From: Sulfuricurvum sp. | Lineage (GTDB): Bacteria > Campylobacterota > Campylobacteria > Campylobacterales > Sulfurimonadaceae | DNA length: 64,000 nt | Direction of reading: 5' to 3' | Assembly (NCBI GenBank): GCA_020721585.1 | Contig: DYMK01000004.1 | Coordinates: 1-64,000, forward strand | In this document: piece by piece, positions 35,337 through 44,150 of the stretch | How the letters are laid out: each line of letters begins with the position of its first letter | How positions within the stretch are numbered: the stretch's first letter is position 1 | Program-made: the position numbers and the translations under genes | Notes under the pieces: generated by a model | The model's input: the letters and a program-made list of their open reading frames with translations, nothing else | Told to the model about the DNA's origin: nothing | The model's database searches: none

Positions 35337-37693
35337 CCTTCACACTCCATGGAGCGATCGGCGGTATCGTGTTTTTGTTCCGGTGATTGGGAACGGAGAT
35401 AATAAGTCGATTTCAGTCCCAATTTCCATGCCAACATATAAATATCGTTGAGGTATTTTCCACTGGCTTTGTCCAACGTAATAAAGATATTAAGACTTTG
35501 CCCTTGATCGATCCATTTTTGACGAATGGCAGCGGCTTTGACCAAAATCGTCTGATCCAAATCGTATGCAGGGGTATAATAGCCCCATGTCTCAGGAGAG
35601 AGTTTGGGAGCGACCACGGGGATGAGTCCGGAGAGATTCTCTTCAAACCATTTACGTTTATAGATGGGTTCGATGGTTTGGGTCGTTCCGGTCAAAATGG
35701 AGATTGAGCTAGTAGGGGCAATTGCCATGAGATACCCATTGCGCATCCCTTGATCTTTGATGGTATTGCGTAGTGTGTCCCAGTCGTAGAGTGAAGCGAA
35801 TAATCCCCCGCGATCGACAAGTTTTTGTACTTCGGCAGTCGCATGATCCATCGGAAGGATTCCACGACTCCATTTAGAGCCTGCATACTGGGCATACGAC
35901 CCTTTTTCCACCGCTAAATCACTGGAGGCTTTGATCGCGTTGTAACTGATGGCTTCCATCACTTCATCGATCTTATCAAAATGCGCTTGGGTTCCCCACA
36001 AAATCTTTTGTTCGGCTAACATTTGGGCTTCCCCCATCACCCCAAGACCAATCGCACGACTGTGCATATTGGTGCGTTTGACCTTTTCGAGAGGATAGAA
36101 ATTGAGATCAATGACATTGTCCAACGCCCGAATTGCAATGGGGACGATACGATCAATATCGGCTTGGGTATGGACACGGGAGAGATTGACCGAAGCCAAA
36201 TTACACACAGCCGTTGCCCCATCGACTTTTTCTTTTTCGACGATGTAGATCATTTTTCCACCCAAGGTATCCAATGCGGTGATTTTATTCGCTGTTTTTT
36301 CGATACCGCTATCGACGCGGACGATGGCATCCTCTTCGTAGGTGACAAACGAGTCATCATCAAACATAATTTTGATCAGGTAGTGGTTGGGTTGGGTGTT
36401 TTGGAAAATTTCGGTACAGAGATTGGAACTGCGAATCACCCCATAATGGTCATTGGGGTTGGCACGGTTGGCACTGTCTTTGAAACACAAAAACGGACTG
36501 CCCGATTCAAAATAACTGGTAAGAATTTTTTTCCATAAATCTTTGGCTTTGGTGTGTTCTTTGATAATACTATGGTCATGTTCGAGTTGGACGTACCGTT
36601 TTTCAAACGCGTCACCGTGCAGTTGGCTGAGTTCTTTGACATCATAGGGATCAAACATCGTCCAGATTCCATCTTCAAGAACCCGTTTCATAAACATATC
36701 GTTAATCCACAACGCGGGGAAAAGATCGTGCGCCCGTCGTCGCTCTTCCCCTGAGTTTTTCTTGATGTCAAGAAAATCTTTGACATCCATGTGCCACGGT
36801 TCGAGATAGACTGCGATTGCCCCCTTACGAGTACCCAGCTGATCGACAGCAATGGCAATATCGTTGGTGATTTTCAAAAACGGGACGGTTCCCCCTGCGG
36901 CGTTCTTGTGACCATCGATAAACGATCCCATGGCACGCACTTGCGTCCAATCCCAACCGATACCGCCCCCAAATTTGGACAGCAATGCCATCTCTTTGTA
37001 CGCATCAAAAATTCCTTCGATATTATCGGGTGAAGAACCGATGTAACACGAGCTAAGTTGATGACGGGTCGTACGCGCATTGGACAACGTCGGCGTTGCC
37101 ATCATCACTTCAAATTTCGAGATCATGTCGTAGAATTTTTTTGCCCACCCTTGCGCATCCTCTTCACGCTGTGCCAAAAACATCGCCACCGCCATAAACA
37201 TATGCTGCGGTAATTCGATGGGATTTCCATTACGGTCTTTGATTAAATAACGGTCATAGAGGGTTTTAACCCCAAGGTAATTAAATTGTAAATCCCGTTG
37301 GGGTTTGAGGTAATCATTGAGATCATCGAGATCATATTTCTCTTTGAGACCCAATAAAATACGCCCTTCTTCTTCCCCTCGGACAAAATATTCCCCTAAG
37401 TGACCATACCCCGTAAAGCCATTTACACGATGGTAAACATCGTACAAAAACAATCGTGCGGCGACAAATGTCCAATTCGGAGCATCAATATCGATCTTAT
37501 CAACGGCGGTTTTAATCAACGTTTGTTGAATCTCATTGCTGGTGATTCCATCCCGAAATTGGATTTGAGCATCCACTTCCAATTCACTCTGGGAGACGTT
37601 CTCTAACCCCGCTACCGCAGCAGAGGTATATTTTTGGATTTTGGTAATGTCCAGTGGTTCACGACGACCGCTACGTTTAAACACACTGATCAT
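35327..37693 (-). CDS. nrdA: Ribonucleoside-diphosphate reductase, alpha subunit
   Basis: 788 residues, class I. An N-terminal ATP cone (FKRSGRREPLDITKIQKYT), then the catalytic domain with SSCYIGSS, NLCTEIF (residues NxCxE of the radical site) and the late PTSSISILTGTTQTIEP. The C-terminal MECEGCQ is the redox tail that accepts electrons from thioredoxin. It overlaps purB by ATGA. The beta subunit is not in the window. Confidence 0.96.
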   Translation of the reverse strand: MISVFKRSGRREPLDITKIQKYTSAAVAGLENVSQSELEVDAQIQFRDGITSNEIQQTLIKTAVDKIDIDAPNWTFVAARLFLYDVYHRVNGFTGYGHLGEYFVRGEEEGRILLGLKEKYDLDDLNDYLKPQRDLQFNYLGVKTLYDRYLIKDRNGNPIELPQHMFMAVAMFLAQREEDAQGWAKKFYDMISKFEVMMATPTLSNARTTRHQLSSCYIGSSPDNIEGIFDAYKEMALLSKFGGGIGWDWTQVRAMGSFIDGHKNAAGGTVPFLKITNDIAIAVDQLGTRKGAIAVYLEPWHMDVKDFLDIKKNSGEERRRAHDLFPALWINDMFMKRVLEDGIWTMFDPYDVKELSQLHGDAFEKRYVQLEHDHSIIKEHTKAKDLWKKILTSYFESGSPFLCFKDSANRANPNDHYGVIRSSNLCTEIFQNTQPNHYLIKIMFDDDSFVTYEEDAIVRVDSGIEKTANKITALDTLGGKMIYIVEKEKVDGATAVCNLASVNLSRVHTQADIDRIVPIAIRALDNVIDLNFYPLEKVKRTNMHSRAIGLGVMGEAQMLAEQKILWGTQAHFDKIDEVMEAISYNAIKASSDLAVEKGSYAQYAGSKWSRGILPMDHATAEVQKLVDRGGLFASLYDWDTLRNTIKDQGMRNGYLMAIAPTSSISILTGTTQTIEPIYKRKWFEENLSGLIPVVAPKLSPETWGYYTPAYDLDQTILVKAAAIRQKWIDQGQSLNIFITLDKASGKYLNDIYMLAWKLGLKSTYYLRSQSPEQKHDTADRSMECEGCQ

Positions 37694-39027
37694 ACGTTTT
37701 CCTTAAAAACACGCGCATAAATGCGCTCCACATTTTTGGTGTAGTAGTCAAAATTAAAACATTCACGAATCGCCTCTTCGCTCAACGACGTACGCAGTTC
37801 ATCATCGGCTAACAAATATTGGAGATACAAGCTCTCCCCTTTGTCATTGACCGCACGGTTTCCTTGTTGTAACCCTTCCCATACTTTCATCGCGTTGCGT
37901 TGGACAATACGGTACGCATCTTCACGACTCACCCCTTTAAGCGGCAATTCGAGTAAAACGCGTTGAGAGAAAACCAATCCCCCTGTGAGGTTTAGATTAC
38001 GCATCATATTTTCAGGATAGACCACGAGGTTGGCAATAACGCTGTTAAAACGGTGCAGCATAAAATCAGAGGTGATAAAGCTATCAGGGAGCCAAAAACG
38101 TTCCGTCGAGCTGTGGGAAATATCCCGTTCATGCCACAATGCGACGTTTTCCATCGCAGGGATAACGTACGACCGTACCATACGGGCAAGTCCTGTGATG
38201 TTTTCGGTCAAAATCGGATTGCGTTTATGGGGCATGGCAGAGGATCCTTTTTGCCCTTTGGCAAAAAACTCTTCACACTCATACACTTCCGTACGTTGCC
38301 AATGGCGCACTTGGACGGCGAATTTTTCGATGGAACTTGCCATCAATGCCAATGCCGATGCGAGACGGGCATAACGATCCCGTTGAATCACTTGATTCGA
38401 TGCGGGCGCGGATGTAAGACCCAACGCTTCACACGTGTATTCTTCCAGTTCCAGTGGAGCGTGGGCGAAATTCCCCATCGCTCCGGATACTTGACCGACA
38501 CAAATCACTTCCATCGTTTGTTTCAAGTTTTCCAAATGACGCGCCATCTCATCGTACCACACAGCAAGTACCAAACCAAACGTAATAGGCTCACCATGAA
38601 TACCGTGGGAGCGTCCTACCATCAACGTCATTTTGTGTTCCATCGCCCGAACTTTGATCGACTCCATTACCATTGTAACGTCTTCGATAATCAATGCCAA
38701 TGAATCCCGCATTTGCAACGCAACCGCGGTATCGACCGTATCGGAGCTGGTCATACCATAATGAAACCAGCGACTCTCTTCGCCCAAGGTTTCGGACACC
38801 GAAGTGGTAAACGCGATCAAATCGTGACGGGTAATCGCTTCAATCTCATCGATACGTTCCACACTAAAACCTGCATTATCGACAATTTTTTGCGCATCCT
38901 CATCGGGGATCAAACCCAATTTGTTCCACGCAACGACAACCGCTTTTTCCACATCAAGCCACGCTTGATATTTGGCTTGGATACTCCACTTGGATTTCAT
39001 CTCTTCTCTGGCATAACGATCTACCAT
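37690..39027 (-). CDS. purB: Adenylosuccinate lyase
   Basis: 445 residues. TSSDTVDTAVALQMRDS, GRSHGIHGEPITFG with the catalytic His, and the superfamily signature GSSAMPHKRNPI near residue 262. It acts twice in purine synthesis, releasing fumarate from SAICAR and adenylosuccinate. First gene of purB-nrdA-hypothetical. Confidence 0.96.
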   Translation of the reverse strand: MVDRYAREEMKSKWSIQAKYQAWLDVEKAVVVAWNKLGLIPDEDAQKIVDNAGFSVERIDEIEAITRHDLIAFTTSVSETLGEESRWFHYGMTSSDTVDTAVALQMRDSLALIIEDVTMVMESIKVRAMEHKMTLMVGRSHGIHGEPITFGLVLAVWYDEMARHLENLKQTMEVICVGQVSGAMGNFAHAPLELEEYTCEALGLTSAPASNQVIQRDRYARLASALALMASSIEKFAVQVRHWQRTEVYECEEFFAKGQKGSSAMPHKRNPILTENITGLARMVRSYVIPAMENVALWHERDISHSSTERFWLPDSFITSDFMLHRFNSVIANLVVYPENMMRNLNLTGGLVFSQRVLLELPLKGVSREDAYRIVQRNAMKVWEGLQQGNRAVNDKGESLYLQYLLADDELRTSLSEEAIRECFNFDYYTKNVERIYARVFKENV

Positions 39028-39108
39028 ATCTGCTCCCTTAGTATGCTAAAATGCGCATCTTATTGTATAAATAGAGTCTATCTAACCCCTCCATAAAAAG
39101 GAATTAAA

Positions 39109-40032
39109 TTGCCCTTCGTCACCAAAAAACTCCATGCTCCTACCCGCCAAAAAGCGGTACTCTTTTTGATACGTGAGCTTGGACTTTCACAACCTGAGGC
39201 ACAACGTCTTGTAGCAAAAGGGCGGCTCTCTCAAGGGGGAGTGGTCATGAGCAATCAGATGGGATTTATCGAAGGGGATTTTGATTTCATCTGTTTTGAA
39301 CCTCTCTCTATGGGGCTTTCTGCTACCTTTGTCACCCCAGATTTTGCCGTCTATGATAAACCCAGTGGTGTCCTTGTCCATCCCCAAAGCCGTCGTACTG
39401 CCTATTCGCTCAATGACGAGATCAAACACCGTTTTGGTCATAATGCCAATGTCGTCCATCGAATCGACCAAGAGACCAGTGGATTGGTATTGGCATCACG
39501 CCATAAAAAAAGTGAACGTATTTTGAAGATGTTGTTTGAAGATCGCCACATTACTAAGCGGTATTGGGCAATGGTACACGGTCATTTGGAACACCCCATG
39601 GACATTCACGAACCGTTATTGCGACGAGAAGACCCAAGTACGTTGGTGCGAATGGTGGTCAAAGTCCATTCTGAGGGGAAAGCGTCCCGCACCTTTATTA
39701 AACCCTTACGCTATTTTCCCGAACATGACATGACCCTTGTCGAAGCCTCACCGCTGACGGGAAGAACCCATCAAATTCGGGTTCACTTGTTTCACGTGAA
39801 ACATCCCATCGTAGGTGATCCTATCTATGGTCAAGAGGAGGTGGATGTCGCACGCTTTTTGGAAAAAGAATTGTCTTTGGACGAGCGACTCCAAAAAAGT
39901 GGCGCAACACGATTATTGCTCCACGCTCATGCCCTAGAATTTGATTACGCTAAAACGTCGTACCATATCGTCTCTCAAGAAGATTTTGTCACAACGTGTT
40001 TTGAATCGATGCAAATCAGTTCGATTCTCTGA
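39109..40032 (+). CDS. RluA-family pseudouridine synthase
   Basis: 307 residues from a TTG start with AAAAGGA at 39096-39102. S4-like N-terminus (LGLSQPEAQRLVAKGRLSQGG), then VYDKPSGVLVHPQS and the catalytic HRIDQETSGLVLASRHK near residue 118, and GRTHQIRVH. It isomerises uridines in rRNA or tRNA; the site cannot be told. Its stop overlaps the 3' end of the convergent acyltransferase gene by 17 bp. Confidence 0.92.
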   Translation: MPFVTKKLHAPTRQKAVLFLIRELGLSQPEAQRLVAKGRLSQGGVVMSNQMGFIEGDFDFICFEPLSMGLSATFVTPDFAVYDKPSGVLVHPQSRRTAYSLNDEIKHRFGHNANVVHRIDQETSGLVLASRHKKSERILKMLFEDRHITKRYWAMVHGHLEHPMDIHEPLLRREDPSTLVRMVVKVHSEGKASRTFIKPLRYFPEHDMTLVEASPLTGRTHQIRVHLFHVKHPIVGDPIYGQEEVDVARFLEKELSLDERLQKSGATRLLLHAHALEFDYAKTSYHIVSQEDFVTTCFESMQISSIL

Positions 40033-41740
40033 TGTATCGTTGCCGTTTTTCCTCTTTGATTTTTCGGATATCCACCACAATGTATCCATCGATACAGTGG
40101 TTAAAATCGACATCAATCCCAAAATCCATAAAGGTCACCCCCCCCTCTTCACACAATTCGGTGTATTGCTTGTACAACGTAGGGACATTAAGATCAAACG
40201 CTTTGAGGTAATTTTTGAGCCGTTTGAAATCTTCTGCATAGTCATCCCCTTTAAAAAAAGTAGCAAATTCACTTTGGACAAAGTCCGAGAGACGGTAAGG
40301 CGATTTGGCTTTCATAATGGGATTCTCACTTCCAAAATAGTGCGCATAAAAATAGACCAAAATATCTTGGGCATTTTTAGGAAAACTCCCCGACAAACTC
40401 ACCGGCCCAATCATGTAATGGATATGGGGATTGTGACTTAAGTAGGCTCCAATCCCCTGCCACAGGTAATCAAGCGCACGGCTCCCCCAATATTTTGGCT
40501 GGACAAAACTCCGTCCCAATTCAATCGCGTTTTCCAAAATGGGATCGGCTGCTTCATCCATATCGCACAACGTACTGAGATACAACCCCTCACGTCCCAA
40601 CCACGAAAGGATCCAATCACACTCGCCAATACGGTACGCACCCACCACTTCAAGCTGATCTTCATCCCACAAAACAAGATGGTGATAATAACGGTCATAC
40701 CCATCAAGGTCACGCGACTGACCACTCCCCTCACCCACTTTACGAAACGAATATTCCCGCAATCGTCCGATTTCATTCATCAATGTAGGAGCATCATCGT
40801 GTTCAATCAAATAGATATGCTTATTGTCCGTTGTCGTCCCCAGTCGCTGCGCCAGTTTAAGCTCTTGACGAATCTCTTGCCGTGGCATGGGATGGGCGAT
40901 GGAACATTCGGTGGGATAAAACCCTTTTTTCCCTTTGGCAAGACGTAACAGATGTTTTCTAAACTGCCGTGCATGGTGTTTTTCCCCCATGGGCGAATCG
41001 GTCATCACTTTGGAGGGGATGATCTCTCCGATCTTAAATTCAAACGAACGATTTTTAGCCGCAAACATCTCATGACTCAGTAGCAGTGTCCCCAAAGGTT
41101 TATAGATCCACGAAGCCATATAAAATAATGGGCTGTTACGGGCTTTGATATAAACGGGCAAAATGGGGGTCGCATTGCGTTTGGCAAATTTGACAAAACC
41201 GCTTTTCCACCCACCCTCTTTGAGTCCCAAAAAGCTTGCACGAGAGACCTCTCCACTGGGAAAGAAGATGACCACCTCTTCGGCTTGAAGCGCTTCATCA
41301 ATTTGACGAAGGGCATATTTAGAGACTTTTTCATTCATATTGTCGACCCCGATCAAAAACTCTTTGAGCTGAGGGATCGAACCCAACATTTTGTTGGCAA
41401 CAATTTTCACTTTTTTATCGGTTCGGACACTGCACACCATTTGAATTAAGGTCAATGCGTCCAACGCGCCCAAAGGGTGGTTCGCGACAATAATTACCTT
41501 CCCCAAGGCAGGGATATTCTCAATCTCACTGTGGGTCACTTTATACGAAACATTGAGATGTTTTAATGCCACATCAATAAATTCTAATCCCATGATAGAG
41601 GGATTGGATTGCATGAAACCATTGATCGCTTGTTCATGGATTAAGAGACGACTTAATCCCACCACCGCTTTGGAGATGAGGGTAGGAAATTTAAATAACG
41701 CAGGATGTTCTCTTTTGAGTAACGCTTCGACATTGACCAT
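40016..41740 (-). CDS. Fused acyltransferase, OlsF-like (ornithine-lipid type)
   Basis: 574 residues in two parts. The N-terminal half (about 60-270) is a lysophospholipid acyltransferase with VANHPLGALDAL, FFPSGEVSRASF and ILPVYIKARN. The C-terminal half (about 300-560) resembles OlsB-type N-acyltransferases (LREYSFRKVGEGSG, YHHLVLWDEDQLEVVGAYRIG in part, LELGRSF-like IELGRSFVQPKYWG). The same fusion occurs in OlsF of Serratia, which makes ornithine lipid in one protein. Ornithine or another amino-acid lipid is therefore the likely product; the amino acid is not known. Confidence 0.75.
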   Translation of the reverse strand: MVNVEALLKREHPALFKFPTLISKAVVGLSRLLIHEQAINGFMQSNPSIMGLEFIDVALKHLNVSYKVTHSEIENIPALGKVIIVANHPLGALDALTLIQMVCSVRTDKKVKIVANKMLGSIPQLKEFLIGVDNMNEKVSKYALRQIDEALQAEEVVIFFPSGEVSRASFLGLKEGGWKSGFVKFAKRNATPILPVYIKARNSPLFYMASWIYKPLGTLLLSHEMFAAKNRSFEFKIGEIIPSKVMTDSPMGEKHHARQFRKHLLRLAKGKKGFYPTECSIAHPMPRQEIRQELKLAQRLGTTTDNKHIYLIEHDDAPTLMNEIGRLREYSFRKVGEGSGQSRDLDGYDRYYHHLVLWDEDQLEVVGAYRIGECDWILSWLGREGLYLSTLCDMDEAADPILENAIELGRSFVQPKYWGSRALDYLWQGIGAYLSHNPHIHYMIGPVSLSGSFPKNAQDILVYFYAHYFGSENPIMKAKSPYRLSDFVQSEFATFFKGDDYAEDFKRLKNYLKAFDLNVPTLYKQYTELCEEGGVTFMDFGIDVDFNHCIDGYIVVDIRKIKEEKRQRYIRESN

Positions 41741-42119
41741 AATAGATGCCCTTAAAAGGTTTTAGATAAGTAATCATAAAAGTAGTGAATTTCACAGGTG
41801 TTACCAATGGGTTACTACTTGATTACTAGTCGTGAACGAAAGAGATGTGAATAACTTTGAGGAAAAAAATGAAAATTAATGAGTTTAAGTCAAAATTTAT
41901 CTAAAAAATTCCTTGAAGAGAGACTTTTAGACGAATTAGGGGGATTTTTTGCGTAATTGTATTCACATTTCGCTCACAGTGTGAATGATCGTTATTTTTA
42001 GGGACACTATTAATCACTTAGGGGTGATAAAGGGTGAATGGGTTGAATCTTCCAAACGTATATGTCTTAGACTCACTACACAATCAAAGTACGTCATTCT
42101 CGTGTAGTAAAGGGGGTTT
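41741..42119. other. Intergenic region without recognisable gene
   Basis: 379 bp, AT-rich. It holds the promoter side of the acyltransferase gene, an imperfect repeat ATTCACA-N12-TGTGAAT near 41963-41988 and no open frame with a ribosome site. Nothing else can be supported. Confidence 0.4.
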
Positions 42120-42449
42120 TCACACACGCGCTTCAGCGATAATGCACGTAAAGCAGTGTTCTTGGTCGTGACAGGTCGCACACGCGGGGGCAACCCGACC
42201 GATGGCATCGTAGAGGAATTTTTTCCACAATTTTTCTTTGGGTTTGAGTTCTGCCAAATGGGGAAAATGGCGTTTCATGTACGCCCCCATCTGGATACGG
42301 TTTTTAAAACCTAGATCGTGGTAGAGGTGGTTCATCTCCAGCGATTTTTGGGCGATTAGAGGGGCGATGACGTAGCGTGCCTCCTCATCAATGGCGTATT
42401 TTTTGAGATAGCTTTCAATTTCGTGATAGAGGGTTTCGTGGTCGCTCAT
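42120..42449 (-). CDS. nifQ: NifQ-like molybdenum donor
   Basis: 109 residues, shorter than the usual 160-200. The C-terminal part LWKKFLYDAIGRVAPACATC followed by HDQEHCFTC matches the NifQ end with its cluster motif. The family pattern Cys-x4-Cys-x2-Cys-x5-Cys is changed: the first Cys is missing and an additional Cys follows, giving Cys-x2-Cys-x5-Cys-x2-Cys. NifQ delivers molybdenum for FeMo-co. Last gene of the tpx-SagB-105aa-FDP-nifQ series. Confidence 0.75.
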   Translation of the reverse strand: MSDHETLYHEIESYLKKYAIDEEARYVIAPLIAQKSLEMNHLYHDLGFKNRIQMGAYMKRHFPHLAELKPKEKLWKKFLYDAIGRVAPACATCHDQEHCFTCIIAEARV

Positions 42450-42490
42450 TGCCGTAATCTCCTTGGCGTGTCATGGGGATTCATTGTAAG

Positions 42491-42518
42491 CCAGATTCCC
42501 GCCTTCGCGGGAATGACA
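42491..42518. repeat. dRS3-like palindromic repeat, single unit
   Basis: ATTCCC-N8-GGGAAT between nifQ and the flavodiiron gene, same core as the repeat at 19320 and 52855. Confidence 0.75.
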
Positions 42519-42552
42519 GAACTGTAATCTAATGAGCAATGCAATTTTTGGT

Positions 42553-43782
42553 CTACAACGTCATCTCCACCATTTTCCCCATCGTAATTTCAGACGCTTC
42601 CCGACCAAACGCCACACACGCCTCTAGCTCCTCTTCGCTGGGGATGAGTTTGACTTTAAGGGGTTTGAGGGGGAGACGAAATTTCAGCCCTTTGAGCCGT
42701 TCGTGCAGCATTTCAGGGGCTTCGCCCGTCCATCCGTAGGACCCAAAGGTCGCACCGATTTTTCCACTTCGTTCCAAATACGCCATGCACGAAAGCAAAT
42801 CCCATGCGGGTTTAACCGCATCGCCATTGATGGTGGGGGAGCCAATGAGTATCGCATCGGACTCTTCGAGCAATGTGATCATATTGGGTTCATCAAGGGA
42901 AGCCAGATCGTACATACTTGCTCGTATCCCCTCTACGCTATCCGCCCCTTGGGTAATCATTTGCGCCATTTTGTGGGTGTTGTCATAACTGGAGATGTAA
43001 AAAACCGAAAGCATTTTGGTATTAAACTCATTTTTACGAAACCGCGCCTCCGAACTCCATTTCGCATACTTATCGATATAGTTTTGGGGATGACTGCGTA
43101 AAAGAGGCCCATGCAAGGGGGCGATCAGGTCAATCTCAAAGTGGGCATAAAGTTTTAATGCTTGGAGGACGTAGGGTTTAAATGGGCGCATAATATGGTC
43201 ATAATAGTAGTGAAACGCGTACGAAAAATCCCCCACACAATCATCAAAGAGCCGTTCATCGTAATAGTGACTTCCAAAGACATCCCCACTAAAGAGAAGT
43301 TTGTCTTCATGGAGATAACTGCTCATCGTATCGGGCCAGTGGAGAAAAGGGGTCATGATAAACTCAATTGTCTTATCTCCCAATGAGAGGCGCATTTCGG
43401 GCGTGGCAATTCGATAGGGAATGTCGGTTTTGATAATCCCTTTGAGCATCATCACCGCACGACCTGAGATGATCAATTGGGCATTGGGGGCGCGTTGCAT
43501 CAGTGCGATTAATGCCCCTGAGTGATCGGGTTCAAGGTGGTGCAAGACGATGTAGCGAATCTCCGCATAGTCACACACCCGCTCAAGACGGGCAAAAAAA
43601 TCATCACTAAACTCTTTTTTGACCGTATCCATCACCGCAACCCCCTCACTTCCCCGTACCACATAGCTGTTATACGAACTGCCATTGGCGGTTTTCATGA
43701 TGATGTCAAAAATGCGAATCTTGGGATCAAATGCGCCGGTAAAATAGACATTGGGCTTAATTTCAACAATATCGGGAAGCAT
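42553..43782 (-). CDS. Flavodiiron protein (FprA-type, O2/NO reductase)
   Basis: 409 residues from ATG 43782 with AAGGA upstream; the open frame to 43839 is not needed. The metallo-beta-lactamase-like part holds HHLEPDHSGAL (diiron ligands His-x-Glu-x-Asp-His near residue 80) and LFSGDVFGSH. The C-terminal flavodoxin domain starts near residue 255 (VFYISSYDNTHKMAQMI). It reduces oxygen to water or NO to N2O using a soluble electron donor. Next to nif genes it probably protects nitrogenase from oxygen. Confidence 0.92.
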   Translation of the reverse strand: MLPDIVEIKPNVYFTGAFDPKIRIFDIIMKTANGSSYNSYVVRGSEGVAVMDTVKKEFSDDFFARLERVCDYAEIRYIVLHHLEPDHSGALIALMQRAPNAQLIISGRAVMMLKGIIKTDIPYRIATPEMRLSLGDKTIEFIMTPFLHWPDTMSSYLHEDKLLFSGDVFGSHYYDERLFDDCVGDFSYAFHYYYDHIMRPFKPYVLQALKLYAHFEIDLIAPLHGPLLRSHPQNYIDKYAKWSSEARFRKNEFNTKMLSVFYISSYDNTHKMAQMITQGADSVEGIRASMYDLASLDEPNMITLLEESDAILIGSPTINGDAVKPAWDLLSCMAYLERSGKIGATFGSYGWTGEAPEMLHERLKGLKFRLPLKPLKVKLIPSEEELEACVAFGREASEITMGKMVEMTL

Positions 43783-43831
43783 GGGTATCCTTAGTGGCGT
43801 CTTTTTGATACCATTGCATAATGCATTCGTG

Positions 43832-44149
43832 TTACCCAACCCTCAGCTTCGTCCGTCCCGTAAAAAGTTTCAAAAAATCGTAAATATCACTCAAAAAAAA
43901 CGCGCGGGTATCGTGGTGTTCAAACCGTTGAAGCCATGCGCGCTCGTGGTTTACGAGTCCGCGACAGGGAATAACGAACTCGTTGCGTGGGAGCAGCAGC
44001 TTAAGCACACCACCCTCGTTGATCGCATGAACCACCGCATCAAACAGCTCCTCCAAACGGTCACTCTCTTCACGGTCATAGAGGTTTCCATCCATTTGGT
44101 AAAAACGGTAAATGGCTAATATTTCGTGGGCTTTTTCCATCGCATCCAT
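43832..44149 (-). CDS. Hypothetical protein in nif-protection operon (105 aa)
   Basis: The start at 44149 is 1 nt after the SagB-type gene's stop, with GGGGAAA upstream; an upstream ATG at 44329 lies inside that gene and is rejected. Mainly helical (AHEILAIYRFYQMDGNLYD, EELFDAVVHAINEGG). One Cys, in FVIPCRGLVNHERAWL. No family recognised. Position between the dehydrogenase and flavodiiron genes suggests a small partner of one of them. Confidence 0.7.
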   Translation of the reverse strand: MDAMEKAHEILAIYRFYQMDGNLYDREESDRLEELFDAVVHAINEGGVLKLLLPRNEFVIPCRGLVNHERAWLQRFEHHDTRAFFLSDIYDFLKLFTGRTKLRVG

Positions 44150-44150
44150 C

